The notes: generated by a model from the letters alone, not told the origin. Numbered from the stretch's first letter, positions 1 to 12,257 are shown. The stretch: DNA of 64,000 nucleotides from Chamaecrista fasciculata (GCA_003254925.1 QANZ01013386.1:17206-81205); one strand, 5' to 3'. Translations and numbers: made by a program.

Positions 1-255
1 TGGAATTGATGGTTTATTTTCTTCCTTTTAAATTCTTTTTTATGTGCCACCACTTGTAATGCTACATATCATTGCTTTTGTTATTATTTTTTTTTTCTTT
101 TTCTTTGGTTTTATGGTTAGTTTTCTAGTATCACTATGTCTTTTACCCTGGATCGTTGTACTTATCGACTCTCTAACCTTCTAGAGTCAGAGCTAAGAAA
201 TATTTGATATATTTGCATGTAAGATATTCTATAAAAGCATATCATTTATGTGCAG

Positions 256-374
256 ATCAGAAGAAAGCGCCTGCAAAGGAAAATAAACACAGAGCCATGG
301 ATGATATTAGAGAGAGCATTGAGGAACTCAGATACTACAAGGCAAACATTTTCAAACCCAAGTCCAAGAAGTAA
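256..374 (+). CDS. Oligoribonuclease, 3'-terminal coding exon (gene truncated by window edge)
   Basis: After a TGCAG acceptor ending at 255, the frame reads (D)QKKAPAKENKHRAMDDIRE... and ends at TAA 372-374. The HRAMDDIRESIEELRYYKANIF block matches the C-terminus of oligoribonuclease (REXO2/Orn), a DEDDh 3'-5' exonuclease that degrades very short RNAs to mononucleotides; plant members act in mitochondria and possibly elsewhere. The His and Asp of the HRAxDD block are the last two of the family's catalytic DEDDh residues. Earlier exons lie upstream of base 1. The Lys-rich tail (KPKSKK) follows the domain. Exon identity is strong; subcellular site cannot be judged without the N-terminus. Confidence 0.88.
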
Positions 375-1334
375 TACATACAAATTTGCAGATAAGGCAT
401 GATGCTGCTGATGAATTTTAATGGGGAGGTATACTATTTATCATTTTATGTGCCTATGGAAGGTTTAGGCGATGAGTGAACTGTTCAAATGATTTTGGGA
501 AATTTTATTCCTAATCTCATTTGATCTTGTATTGGAATTTGGAAACCCCTGACATGGTGATTTGATAATATACAGTTCTCTCTCTGACTCTCTCTCTCTC
601 TGCCATTGTGTAAATTTGTTCAGACAAGAAAATGTAAATGTACAATTATTTTTCCATATGATGCCCCAAGTTTTTTTTTTGATATCACAAAAAAACGGTA
701 AGAAATCGATATTAAAAAGTTTTAAAAATATTAAAAATATTTTTTAATAATTTACTCTCTGCCATTATTTTTCAATACTCAATAAGTTTTAATCATATTA
801 AAAAGATTAGTTATAAAAATATTTTTAACAGTTCACAATTAACAGTATACACACTCTTTGATATTGGATTCCATTGGGCTAAGGACGTGAAGATTGCATC
901 TATTCTTGGATGTTGATTTTCTCGGCCCACAAACAAAATCTCGCTTTTCAGTCCTTAGTTTACTTTAAAGAAAAAAACAACGAAAACGTAATTGTTATTT
1001 GTTGGGTCTGGGACACTCCTTACTAAGTGAATTTCAATATTTTATTCTTGTTACTATAATTTAATTAAATTAAGAAATTATAATATTTATAAAATAATAA
1101 TTATTTTAATTTGATATGTAAAAATTAAACATGACATTGTAAAATTTATTTCTTCATAATAAAGGTTTATTTTTTTTAAAAAAATTCATTAAGTATTCAA
1201 AATGCAAATAAAAAATTATATAATATTAGTAATTGTCGACGTGATAGTTAAATATCAAATAATAGATTAAAAAAAATAACAATATACATTAGTCATGTAT
1301 GTCAGTACCTTTATTTGATGATTGTTTGAGTCTG
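375..1334. other. 3' flank of oligoribonuclease and AT-rich spacer
   Basis: The first part is probably the 3' UTR of the upstream gene. A CT microsatellite lies at about 575-602. Beyond about 680 the sequence is AT-rich with no coding signal that I can support. Confidence 0.5.
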
Positions 1335-1474
1335 GATCCCTGCAGTGAGTTTACTCACTGCAGGGGGCGTGCAGTGTGACACATGGGGTGTCAAAACCCT
1401 GCGTTTCACTTAAATCAAAACGCAACGTTTTGACACCATGTGTCACACTGCATGACCACTCACGGCAGGGGATT
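1335..1474. mobile_element. Small palindromic MITE-like element
   Basis: A 140-bp inverted-repeat structure. The left half (GCAGTGTGACACATGG, then GTGTCAAAAC and GCGTTT) recurs in reverse complement on the right (AAACGCAACGTTTTGACACC, then ATGTGTCACACTGC). The outer ends are GGATCCCTGC and GCAGGGGATT. The left end also holds its own 13-bp perfect palindrome at 1338-1365 around CTGCAG. No clear target-site duplication was found, so the superfamily is unassigned. Confidence 0.6.
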
Positions 1475-1614
1475 CACTGGCTGATTGTTCCAATGTGTTT
1501 GTAAAATAAATTTAACTTGAACTCTTTGGCCTCTCAATTATGTATTTTAAAAATGAACTTGAAAATTCTTATCAAGTTAAATTTATTTTTTTCGCTTGAA
1601 TGTAAAAAATTAAA

Positions 1615-2150
1615 GGCCAAAGGGTCATTTTGGTCCTAAATGTATGTCATAATATTCATTTTGGTCCATTATGTTTCAAAATGTTCAAATTGGTCTTAAA
1701 TGTTGGCAAAATGATTCATTTGTCTTAAATATTGGTAAAATGTTTCATTTTGATCCCAAATTATTGAATTTGGTCATATTTTTCTCGTCTCTCATTTCAA
1801 GTTCAAAGGACTTGTTAAGAGGAATTCATAACTCTAAATTCGTCGCATTCGAATTTGAAACGAGAGAGATATGATCAACTTTGTTTGTTTGACCATGAAA
1901 CGAGTGGTTTACTTTTTGGACCGATTTGACCTCGTTTGCTAACGGCCTAAACTAGATAGATAAATTACTCTTCGAGAACAATACGTAGCTCTAAACTCGT
2001 CACGTTTGAACTTGAAACAAATATATTCAATAGTTTAGGACCAAAATGAAACATTTTGCAAATATTTAGGACCAATTTGAACATTGTGAAACATAATGGA
2101 CCAAAATGAACATTAGTGCATACATTTAAGACCAAAATGAACCTTTAACA
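1615..2150. mobile_element. Non-autonomous MULE-type foldback element, family A copy 1
   Basis: A 536-bp element. The left end GGCCAAAGGGTCATTTTGG pairs imperfectly with the right end CCAAAATGAACCTTTAACA. It is flanked by a perfect 9-bp duplication AAAATTAAA at 1606-1614 and 2151-2159, the TSD length typical of Mutator-like elements. Arms are iterations of 'CATTTTGGTCC...'. It has no transposase. A second copy of the same length is at 12258-12793 and a truncated one near 42757. It sits about 400 bp upstream of the VPS26 start codon. Confidence 0.8.
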
Positions 2151-2331
2151 AAAATTAAATTGAAAAGATGTTTATCTTCCAAAAATTCAATGAATAATTT
2201 ACTCTAAAAAAAATTTCTACACTAAAATATTAATTTAGTTATTCGCGAAGCGGGAGTAACGCACATTCCCTTACACAGTTTGACAGTTTGTTGAAGGAGG
2301 AAAAAAAAAAAAAAAAAGAAAAACCTCAAAA

Positions 2332-2493
2332 ATGGAGTTTCGAGACTTCTCATTCTTCTGATCTGCTTTCTTACAACAATTCCATTTCAATTTTCAACGA
2401 TTCGAAAACCAAAATCAAACCCCGCATTTCCATTTTTCTGTTCATTTTCGAGGCTAATCTTCACGACGACTCAGATCAGTCATGGGAAACTGA
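2332..2493 (+). promoter_or_regulatory. VPS26 5' leader with two short upstream ORFs
   Basis: Before the VPS26 start at 2543 there are two out-of-frame ATGs: 2332-2361 encodes a 9-residue peptide (MEFRDFSFF) and 2482-2493 encodes only Met-Gly-Asn before TGA. If the transcript starts upstream of about 2330, both could reduce or tune initiation at the main ATG. The transcription start is not visible, so use of these uORFs is inference. Confidence 0.4.
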
Positions 2494-2542
2494 TATTAGT
2501 AGTGAGCGAGCCTTTTTTCTGCATTCTTGGTGCTTCATAGAC

Positions 2543-5500
2543 ATGGTAGGTATCTCTTCTTGAAGGAAGTGAATGTGATTGGATTGTTGTTGTTTGATTA
2601 TTTTTTGAGATATGTAATCGATTTGATTGTTTGTTTGATCAGAATTTCCTTGCTGGAGCTTTCAAACCACCTTGTAAAATCTCAATCTCACTAACTGACG
2701 GAGGGGCTCGCAAGAAGGTATTAGAAGTTTACTATTGATCCAATTTGCCATGATTCTGAGCTGAGCCTCTATTCTTGTGATTACTGATAGTGAAGTTTCT
2801 TCTGATATCCAAATCAATATGTAGAAAGCTTTAAGTTGACGATCAAAATCCCACTCATACGTATGTTTATTTATAATTTTTATTTCAAATTCGGAAAATT
2901 TTGAGAAATTGAGACAGTTTTATTCAAATGAGTTGAATGAATGTAGGCCTCTGCATGTCTCAAACAAAGGTCGCAATTTACTTAACCTTTTTGCGATCTT
3001 CTGATTTTAGGTTCCACTAAAGAAGGAAAATGGTCAATCAGCCATGGTTCCTCTCTTTCACAGTCAGGAAAATATAGTTGGGGAGGTATCTTACTTGCTA
3101 TTATCAACAATTTTGCTTTTTCACTGATTCTGAGTGCTCTGTGGAATTTGTTTGGATGAATATGGAAAATTGGAATTCAATGAATGTGACTTTGGTGCCA
3201 GGTTATCATAGATCCTTCGCAAGGGAAAAAGGTTGAACATAACGGTATTAAAATTGAGCTCCTTGGTCAAATAGGTGTGCTTCCTTTTACTACTATAATC
3301 TTGAAATACTATCCATATGCTCAATAATCATTTTCATTAATAATAGTACTCCAATTGCATCTGCATCTCTTCTAATAGGCTATTTAGGCTTGACCTGGGA
3401 AAGTAAAATATTTCAAGTTGTATTCTGAACAATTGGCTGAACTACTTATAATAATAATCACTTTCATAATGCTTAAATTTAACGCTTAAATTTTGATTTC
3501 TGAAGTTCTTTGTCTCCACTGGAGTTGTTTCTTGATGAAATTAATTATGCATGTAGTTTGAACTTGGAGTGCTACTTCAGTACTTCTTAGTGTTTTGTAT
3601 TTATTCTGATCCTTCAATCTCTTGCTTTGCGTGCAGAGTTGTATTTTGACAGAGGTAACTTCTATGATTTTACATCACTTGGTAAGTTGATGCTTTTATA
3701 GAGAGACTGCTTCCTTTTTCTCTTCATTTCCCTCTTGTTCCTATCCCATCTTTTAATTGCGTTAATTAAATGTTCACATAACATCATATAATTTTCAATA
3801 GACCTCTCAGTTGTTATCGTTCTTAGAAGCTCAATGTTCAATGTGTTTTCTTCTCATATCTTCCCTCCTCTTTGCTTGCTCAGTGTCCTTATCATGTTCC
3901 ACTAGATACAATTGCTACGATTGTTCTTCAGATTCTTAACTCCCCATTTCTATGTGCAGTACGCGAACTTGATGTTCCTGGGGATTTATATGAAAGGAAA
4001 ACATACCCGTTTGAGTTCTCTACTGTTGAGATGCCATATGAATCTTACAATGGAGTCAACATAAGGCTTAGGTATGTTGTTTATCCTACTTCTATAGTGA
4101 TGACAGTTTCCTTTTAATACTCATGACCTCTGATTTTTCCTTATTTCCTTTCTTTTCACTTTAATTGTGGAATCACTTAAACTTATGATCTATATCTAAA
4201 AGAGGTGAAAATTTGATGGTCATGCTGCTGAAACTTTCTACAGTTGTCATAAAACAAGAAATACTGTAGAATAGAGGAACTGAGGAAGTGTAGGAGAACA
4301 TAATATTGTGTATGGGATGTATGGGCTTGTTAGAGAAGTTACGGAGAAACCCTAGGAAAGCAAAAGATTTCTATCATGCTCTTATATATGGTAAACTATT
4401 GCTGAATAGTTAGTTGCTTTCGAGGCTAGATTGACTTCTCTATGAATAATTGCTTATCATGATCTAACTTTATAGCCTTTTGTGTGCCCTCCCCCGCCCA
4501 AAACCCCAAAAAAAGGAAGAAGGTTATTTCGTAATGTTCTATGATACTTTTGTTGGGTCTTAAGAATTTGCCAATATTATTCTATTTTAATAACTTATAC
4601 AAAGGTACGTTTTGCAATCATGCAGGTACGTTTTGAAGGTGACAATTAGTCGAAATTTTGTCAGCAACATTGTGGAGTACCAAGATTTTGTGGTAAGTTA
4701 TGTTGGCGTATTGAAGAATTTTGCTTTGTAAGTTTCTTGACATTGATCTTAAAAATTCATATAACTCTAATATATCTCAGTCACAACTCACACAACTCAC
4801 AATTTTATATGAGATCAAAATATATATTAATTTTTCTAAAATTGTTGAGATAACAATAATTAATTTCATTTCCTTAAGACTAAGAGTTAAACTTTTGAAG
4901 GCACACTTGAGTCTTAAACTTGAGCGATTCCCTCCATTGAGATATTAAAATTTAAACTTATTTCTGTTATGTTCTTTGAGCCTTTAAAAGTAGGTCGGGT
5001 CTACTGTACTGCCTGCAGAAATTCAAACTGGAATTTCAAATTAAGTTCACAGAAATCTCTACAGTCTACTCCCATTACCATATCCTGTTTTACTGGGTGC
5101 AGTTTTGGAATTACACCTCAGTAATAAGCCCATGGCCTGGTATCAAGGAAGTTTGCATCAAAATCCGATCAAGAAGATGGGGATGGAGAATGCAATTTTG
5201 GTAGACTTTATTTTTAAGTGGTTTAGATCCTGACATTAGGCAGCCCAGTCAAAGTTATCTTATCTACTTATAGAATAAGTAAACTAACTAATAGAAAATC
5301 AGGCTTCTGTATGAGCTTTCGTGAATCTTCTGTACCTCCACCCGGTTACTTTTTCTTTATTATTTCTCATTGCTGATTTTTTAAAATGCACTGAAGCATG
5401 TGAGTTTCAGATCAACATAAAAAATGCTTATAGCAAGTTGCTCATTTTTTACTTTGATTTGTCACCAGGTTCGCAATTATACTCCAGCTCCATCAATTAA

Positions 5501-7062
5501 TAACAGCATTAAGGTGAGGACAATAAAATTTTCTGTACGTTTATATCTTCAGTTGCCAGTTTATCATTGTGATTATCCATATAAGATTTTTACTTATGAA
5601 CTGGAAAAATTTTTTTGTTCAAGCTGAATGTGTAATTTTCTTTTTGTCCTATATATATTTGAGATTCATAGCAACTTTATCTTTGTGATTATCCCTTTGC
5701 CCGATAACTCTTTGACCATTCATCATAAATTATGGTTTGAGTGCTTTCAGCAAATTTCTTTATATGTTGATCTGAAATTGCTATTTCCTGATATTGGCTT
5801 ATTTTCTCTTTACATTGATGCTTTATTCAGATGGAAGTAGGAATAGAAGATTGCTTACACATAGAGTTTGAATACAGTAAAAGCAAGTAAGATTAAAAAG
5901 CTCATCCTAAAATAGTGTTCTGATGTTTTTAATGAAAGTCAGAGGTGACTGGTTATTTCTAATTTTTTTTTAAAAATAGGTACCATCTGAAGGATGTCAT
6001 TATCGGAAAAATATATTTTCTCCTGATAAGAATCAAAATAAAAAACATGGAGCTTGAGATAAGGCGTCGAGAATCAACGGGGTCGGGGACTAATACTTAT
6101 GTTGAGACTGAGACCCTTGCAAAGTTTGAATTGATGGATGGTGCTCCTGTCCGAGGTATGCATATTTTACACGGCATAAAATATCTGTCAAAAAATCACA
6201 TTTGTATATATTTTGATATGCCTGATGCTAGTCTGTTCTGTACGAAGGACATCGATGGTTTTAATATTTTTCTAATGGACAAAATACTGAAGGACAGATA
6301 GTGCATGTCTATATATTATGTTCTCCTTTGTTTGTGCCATGAACTATTCTGTAGTATAATACTCCCTCGTGTTCTATATATTTGATGTTTTAGAAATTAT
6401 TTTTTCTAAAATATCTGATGTTTTACAAATTCAAGAGAGTATTAATTATTTTTTTACCATTCTATCCCTATTATATATAGTAGAGTCATAAATGAATAAA
6501 CATTTCCCAAGTAATTTAATAGGAATAGTTTAGTCTTTTTATCTCATTTTTCTCTTCATTTTAGATGATCTAATCATTTTCTTAATTTGTGTGCATTTAC
6601 CTTAAACATTAGATATATAGAACCAGAGGGAGTTACTTATTTGAATAAACTAATCAAGTTTGGTTGGCCTAGTGGTCGAGATCACTAAGTCGTTTAAACA
6701 AGGTCGTGGATTCGAATCCCGCCTTATGCATGCAGCAACCAATTAACCAACGACAAATCCTTAAATGGAGCATCGATTAGTGGAAGTTTAGTCTTTGACC
6801 AGTCGGGCTGGGGGATACCTTAGGAAACCAAAACACTTATTTGAATAAACTTGATTTTTACTTTTACATATTTCTCTTGTCAGGAGAATCAATTCCTATC
6901 AGATTGTTCCTCAGTCCTTATGAGCTGACACCTACATACCGCAACATCAATAACAAGTTCAGTGTGAAGTATTTTCTGAATCTTGTTCTTGTGGACGAAG
7001 AGGACCGCCGGTACTTCAAGCAACAGGAATTCCAATTATTTCGTCTACTAGAGAACTCTTGA
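2543..7062 (+). CDS. VPS26: Vacuolar protein sorting-associated protein 26, retromer core subunit
   Basis: Spliced product of 301 aa, usual length for plant VPS26. Coding exons: 2543-2545, 2643-2717, 3011-3085, 3202-3274, 3637-3681, 3960-4071, 4626-4692, 5469-5513, 5831-5886, 5980-6155, 6884-7062; all junctions are GT-AG and keep frame. Exon 1 carries only the initiator ATG. The protein has the arrestin-like VPS26 fold: MNFLAGAFKP at the N-terminus, GKKVEHNGIK, LYFDRGNFYDF, RELDVPGDLYERKTYPFEF, MEVGIEDCLHIEFEY, and near the C-terminus NNKFSVKYFLNLVLVDEEDR. In the family this subunit binds VPS35 in the retromer core that recycles vacuolar sorting receptors from endosomal/prevacuolar membranes. 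The gene is tail to tail with TGD2. Intron 10 (6156-6883) carries two transposon insertions. Exact paralogue (VPS26A or B) is not determined. Confidence 0.97.
6362..6632. mobile_element. Stowaway-like (Tc1/mariner) MITE in VPS26 intron 10
   Basis: Ends CTCCCTCGTGTTCTATATAT and ATATAGAACCAGAGGGAG form the CTCCCTCC-type terminal inverted repeats of Stowaway MITEs; TA precedes the left end (6360-6361). About 271 bp, no coding capacity. A second, better-preserved copy (274 bp, TA on both sides) is at 46350-46623 with the same interior ('atctgatgtttta', 'tagagtcataaatg'). The right-hand TA is degraded here. Confidence 0.85.
6652..6834 (+). mobile_element. tRNA-derived SINE in VPS26 intron 10
   Basis: The 5' part has RNA polymerase III-like boxes: A box TGGCCTAGTGG and B box GGATTCGAATCCC. 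The 3' half contains 'gaccagtcgggctgggggat'. A perfect 17-bp target-site duplication, ACTTATTTGAATAAACT, flanks it at 6635-6651 and 6835-6851. It landed 2-3 bp beyond the end of the MITE and ends only about 50 bp before the exon 11 acceptor, so the right TSD lies in the polypyrimidine/branch region of intron 10. It does not fold as a functional tRNA over its length. Confidence 0.85.
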
Positions 7063-8961
7063 AACTTTATGAACCTCTGCAATTGTCATGAATACGTATG
7101 TTTTGCCACAATTCTATTATCAGGAGGATGTGGGTGACTAGTTTCCATCGTGTAAAATTCTGGTATGAATTGAAGACTGACAATGCCGAAAGCAGTTTTG
7201 TGACAATTTGATGGTTTTATCAATTTATGTTCTTGTAAAGTACTTGTTTGATACATTTTGACTTCTAGCTTCACATTGTTTATTTCTATCAATAAAATTA
7301 ATTTTTTTTATGCAATACAATAGTCTGATACCATTCTTGTAATATATTTCAAACGTTGGAAAAGCCACATAATATTTTATAACAAAATATCAAACATGAT
7401 TTAGCTATGTCTTAAGGGAAGCTTAATAAGTTAATATAATTTATTCCCTATTGTCATAAAGCTTCATCAGGATAGTACCCTTTTCTTTTTAAAGTATGAT
7501 GATGATGATGCTACAAAAGGAGAAAACTTTTAATAGCTTAGACACTATCACATTTTCTCTAAGAGAAAAACATCTGAATGTTTCGACTTTTGATAACTTA
7601 GCACTACGAGATTGTTTTGACAAAAAGATCATATACTATATTCTTGTTAGAAAATAACAAATACTTGAAACAAAAATTTCACTTAAATTATCTTTAAAGA
7701 CAAATTTCTTCGTAGGGTGATCAACAGTAATTTGAGTTGACTTTCTTTCTGCACCAATTCCACATGCTGACTTATCAGTTATGATTGACAAGACAAGATT
7801 CGGGAATGAACCTGATTCATTTGTAATTCGCCTCACTTTAAACTGTTCCTTAAAGAAACATAGTATGGCAAGCAAAAATTTGGGTATGAAAGTTGATTTG
7901 ATCAATAATACATTTACAAATCAGTTGAATTGATCAATAATCCAAGTCAAGGCAATTTATGGCTATGCCTAGTAGCTAATCTCGAGTTAAGAGGAGACTT
8001 AGCACAGGACAACATCAAATTATAAATAACTGAATCAATGTAACCACTGGTCAATTCATTAGTCATTTCCTTGAATATTGTTAGCCACCTGTTAATTGTT
8101 TCTAGACTGTACACTGTAATTTTCTGCTTTTCGAAGAAATTCAAATGCAATTATCCCATATACATAAATATGATAATTTCAGGAAAAGTTGTATGACTTA
8201 GTTGCTGCTATGTTACCTTTAGATTCCAAAACCATATAGCTGAATACAAAATGCTTAGATAGGAGATTTCTGTACATCTCGGGTGTATCAACTTCAAGAC
8301 GAACGAAACAAAACAAAAGTCTACATAAAAAGGGATCCAAAAAGAGATTTTACAAAACAATTTGGACGCAGAGAGAGAAAAGGAGAAAAAATCAACCAGA
8401 GAGGGGGTGTTAATCAGCTTTCAACAACTTTTGAACCAAAAAATCTGCCCAAGGGTAAATAGCGCCTACGTTGCTCTTAATCACAAAACTATAACTAAAT
8501 ACAAAAGGGCAACGGGGGAGGGCAATAACAGACAAATTGACAATATAAGCAAGAAGCAACTTCCTACAATTTATTCTAAGCATCATGTGCAAGGAAGTGA
8601 TGAAAGATTATAATTGCAATTGCAACTTCACTAATGAAGTACTTGGTTGCTGAAAGCCTGCAACCTCACTCTCTTGAATGATGATTTTGCTAGAAAATAA
8701 CGAGCCATCAAGATTCACTTTCATGCTGCAAACGATGTCAGCAGGAAAAGCAATGAGCTACCTCAGTCAATAAGATATCGGATTATGTATAAGACCAGGA
8801 AAGACTCGAACAACCCTTGAAATTTCAAATTTTTAATCACAACAGAATGTGCAGCATGCTGTGACAGAACCTTAGGTAGGGCTACCAATATTTGTGGTTT
8901 CATGAAACACATTGCAAATAAAATAATCACCTGGTATATCCTGTTTTATTTGATATTGACC
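7063..8961. other. Convergent spacer between VPS26 and TGD2
   Basis: Contains the 3' UTR of VPS26 (poly(A)-signal-like AATAAA near 7291) and, on the minus strand, the 3' UTR of TGD2. Between them is AT-rich unique-looking DNA with no ORF I can assign. The region 8640-8770 is somewhat less AT-rich and could be spliced TGD2 3' UTR. Confidence 0.4.
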
Positions 8962-10886
8962 TTACAATAACCTGCTGAGGGACTTGATGAGCAATTTCAA
9001 ATTCCTTCTTGTAGCTTCATCACCAGTGAAACCCAATATATCAGAGCTAATATTCTGAAATAACATAAAAATGAATGAAAACAAGAAAATTAGTGGATTT
9101 ATTGTAAGTCATTAAATTTATAAGCAGTTTCAAATTATGTCCTTACCTCAATGTTCTTGAGGGTAAAAATAAGTGTGTAGATAGACTTCTGAATAAGTTC
9201 AGTGTTCTCAGGGGTCATAATGGAGGAATGAACCCTTCTGCATAAACATTGCATGACCTCTATTAGTTGTCATATTTCAAGTATGTTTTTCTGCGTAAAT
9301 GGAATTTAGAATCAATTCATAGTTCTCTAGAGTTACCAAATAAATTTACCATTCAGCATGAATATATATAGCTGTCGGGGATCTATTAATGAATGTATTA
9401 CTAATTATATCCACTTTCTCAATTTTAATATTCTTATGGACTTAAAAGGGGAAAAAATATGGTAAAAGAGGGCTTGACACCTCTTTTGGATATTAGGGAA
9501 CTATATCCTTAGATGCAATCTGTTAGTCTACTCAAAGTTTGTGCTGGCAGAAACGGAAAATTCAATCTTGAATTTTAACAACGTGCTACATAGCTAAAAA
9601 GAGCCAGAGAAATTGATATAGTTAACCTCAGATCCTCAGAGGCTTGTGTAAGGCTTAGGGTCAATTTCTCAACCTCCTTCAACAGACCAGCATCACGAAC
9701 TTCGGCCAACAAAGGTTGAACATCGTCAGCCATGGCTTTGATCTGAGACATCACTACATCAAAGCCAAATATATGGGATGAGAATGAGTAATACAATTAT
9801 CATAAAATAAAACAATGGTTACCCACAACATTGAGTAATTATAAAGATTCCAGAGATGTAGGTGCATTAAAGCACAACAGATTTTGTTGACAACATAAGA
9901 AGATTACATCGCACCTTTATAAGAAGTGGTCTTGCTTCTTCTATAACAGAAGATACCCGTTCAGCCAATGAATAGGTGTTAGCAACACCAATTTCCTCTA
10001 CATCTCGTCCAATGCGGGTGAATATCCCAACTAATGCATCCAAACTTACCCCCTCATATCCCTTGATCCTTTCTCGATCACACACAATGAGGCCTTCTTT
10101 GGGACATTCTTGGTCAAGAGGTCCAACTGAAGGTGTTGGAATAGGGTCTCGAGGAGTGATGTCAATCAAAGTTTCCATGAGAAGACCTGACTGGTTAACC
10201 TCAACCAACGAATTCCGTGGTATGATTGTTTTATCATCTTCAATCTACAAATGAAAACTTTCATGTTCCACAAATACATAGAATTCCTAACCAAAGCAAG
10301 ATTTCAAAATTGGCATGTTAGGAAAACAGGCGTAGAGCAAAGAGAAGATTATTGAATCTAAACTTACCTCAACAACTGCTTCAATATTTCGCAAGGAAGG
10401 ATTCACACGAATGACATTGCCAACAGTTGCCCCTCTGATCCTCACAGGAGTTCCAGTGCATATACCACAAGCCTGAGCAAACTCAAACACTGCTGTGTAC
10501 TTCCTGAATTTGGACCGTATTTGGTAACCCCTCAACCAGGCCAAACTAAGTGCAAATAAAACTGCACCCGATACTAAAAGAAGTCCAACCCCACCTTCCC
10601 AGATGCTCCTACGACCAAACCCAAAATCACTTAGTGGACGTAGTGTTTGCCTCCAAACAGTACGAGGAATGTCTAAAACAAATGTTAGAGGATTCTTTGC
10701 TTCTGAAGCAGATGATGGTTGACTGTGCCCCGCATCAGCAGACATAGCTCTTATTGTGTTAATTTTTTTTTTAGGCCTACGTAGAAGATGAGGCATGCAA
10801 TTTGAGGAATGCATAGGTAGGGTTATCAAATATGAAGTAGAAGCAGTTGGCAATATAGAGACATGGACTGGATGGTTCCCAGCCAT
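8962..10886 (-). CDS. TGD2: TGD2-like chloroplast MCE-domain lipid transport protein
   Basis: Spliced product of 382 aa, matching the usual TGD2 length. Exons in transcript order: 10886-10368, 10244-9915, 9742-9627, 9237-9147, 9054-8962, all GT-AG. Residues 1-90 look like a chloroplast transit region (Ser/Thr-rich, few acidic). One membrane helix lies at about 95-118 (IWEGGVGLLLVSGAVLFALSL). The Mce/MlaD domain follows at about 126-205 (FEFAQACGICTGTPVRIRG, then LVEVNQSGLLMETLIDITPR). The C-terminal half is helical and ends with LKLLIKSLSRLL. In the family TGD2 is the phosphatidic-acid-binding, substrate-binding subunit of the TGD1-2-3 ABC importer in the inner envelope, bringing ER lipid into plastids for galactolipid synthesis. 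Start chosen as the first ATG of the open frame. Confidence 0.96.
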
Positions 10887-11732
10887 CTTTGATGCAACCT
10901 CAGATAATAAGGTTATGCACCAATTATCCGCAGAAGCTCCTAGGTGGGAAGTACAACTGATTCTCGATATCGAACTGGAATGAGTCTAAGACAGCTTGAG
11001 TGGATGTATCTTCTTAGTAGATCAACTGATCAAAACCATAAAAGATAGTTATGCCATTATGTGATCCACTGTAGCTTCCCAGCAGAGCAACAAGTTAACA
11101 CCATTAAAGTATCATCAGAACTAAATGCGCAATGAATGGACAGAATAAGAAGAAACAGAACCAAATAATACTAATCAACTTTGTTAGTTCTTCTTGTGAA
11201 AAAATAAAAGAACATCGATTACAAATCCACAGTACGTTGAGAGGAATGTGCTACAAGAAATCAATAAAGCAAACTAGCAAAGCATTAAAAAGTTGCGACA
11301 AGTCTTAACAATCCATATCTCTCCGCTCCTAGTCCTAGGCGCTTGACTTATTAGGCGCGAGGGCACAAAAGCACAAAGTAATTCCTTTATTATGTTAACA
11401 TTCAATAGCTGAAATGTAAAACGTGCAAAGATCAACATCAGAATGGGTTAGTTTTGCAGTCAAATTTTAACGCCACAAATCCCGATCCAACTGAACAAGA
11501 AAAAGCAGTTCAGTCTGATAGTTGATAATTTCACCTAATTAGCTTTTGCGGATGATTCCGAAAACCAAACTTTCATCTGAAAGAAAACCCAAGAGTATTC
11601 TTAATCATGCCCTTGAAGAAGGAGGAAAATGTGAAATTGGGCGGTGAAGCCACCAGTGTTTGGGTTGCGGAGAAAATTAAGAACAGTACGAACAAGTTAC
11701 AGAGAGGTCGAAGGTTAAGTTTTAAAGGCAAC

Positions 11733-11773
<41 letters not shown>

Positions 11774-11880
11774 CTGTGAGTCTTGTGAGTGTGAATGGAT
11801 GAAACGCGAATCCCTATGGTGAAGCTGGAGCCATCGTCGATTTGGGGAAGAAGATACACAATACAAAAAGGGCTTTCTTT
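10887..11880 (-). promoter_or_regulatory. TGD2 upstream region with (GA)n tract and possible spliced 5' leader
   Basis: The region upstream of the TGD2 ATG includes a GA/CT microsatellite at about 11741-11769 (CT-rich in the transcript direction). CT-rich tracts like this are common around plant core promoters and 5' UTRs. A short open frame starting ATGGCTCCAGCTTCACCATAG on the minus strand (about 11815-11835) would be a 6-codon uORF if the leader begins there. No TATA box is obvious. The leader could be spliced, but the splice sites are not certain. Confidence 0.35.
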
Positions 11881-12257
11881 CGATTTTTCACGTTAATTAC
11901 ATGGCCCAATTTGGGTTCTTTTGAATCGGATTCCGGTTTATCTAATCCGGTTTTTTGCTTCATATATCACAATTCACAGGGGGACTAATTTAAATGTGAA
12001 ATATTTTTTAAAAATTACTGAATTACTCAATTACGAAGATTTTTGAGTTTGTAATGAAGTGATATTTTTGTAATGACTTTATAATTGGAAAACAAACACA
12101 CATATAGCACTGTAGCTTAAGTTATGTAATGAAAATGGGGATAATAAAATTATAATGAAAAAATAATGGTAAACCAAACACACCCTTACATCTTAAAAAA
12201 CAAAGAAATTATTGATCTTTTTTATATGAAAATAGTATTTCATTATCAAAATCAATA

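Noticed and set aside
2288..2563. N-terminally extended VPS26 from an upstream in-frame open stretch
   Set aside because: There is no in-frame ATG upstream of 2543. The known plant family starts at MN(F/Y)L, exactly as the 2543 ATG gives.
6652..6834. tRNA gene
   Set aside because: A and B boxes are present but no complete cloverleaf. The 183-bp length and 17-bp TSD identify a SINE.
11573..11866. ORFs around the GA repeat upstream of TGD2
   Set aside because: They are Ser-Leu or Arg-Glu low-complexity frames made by the dinucleotide repeat; the region fits a 5' leader better.
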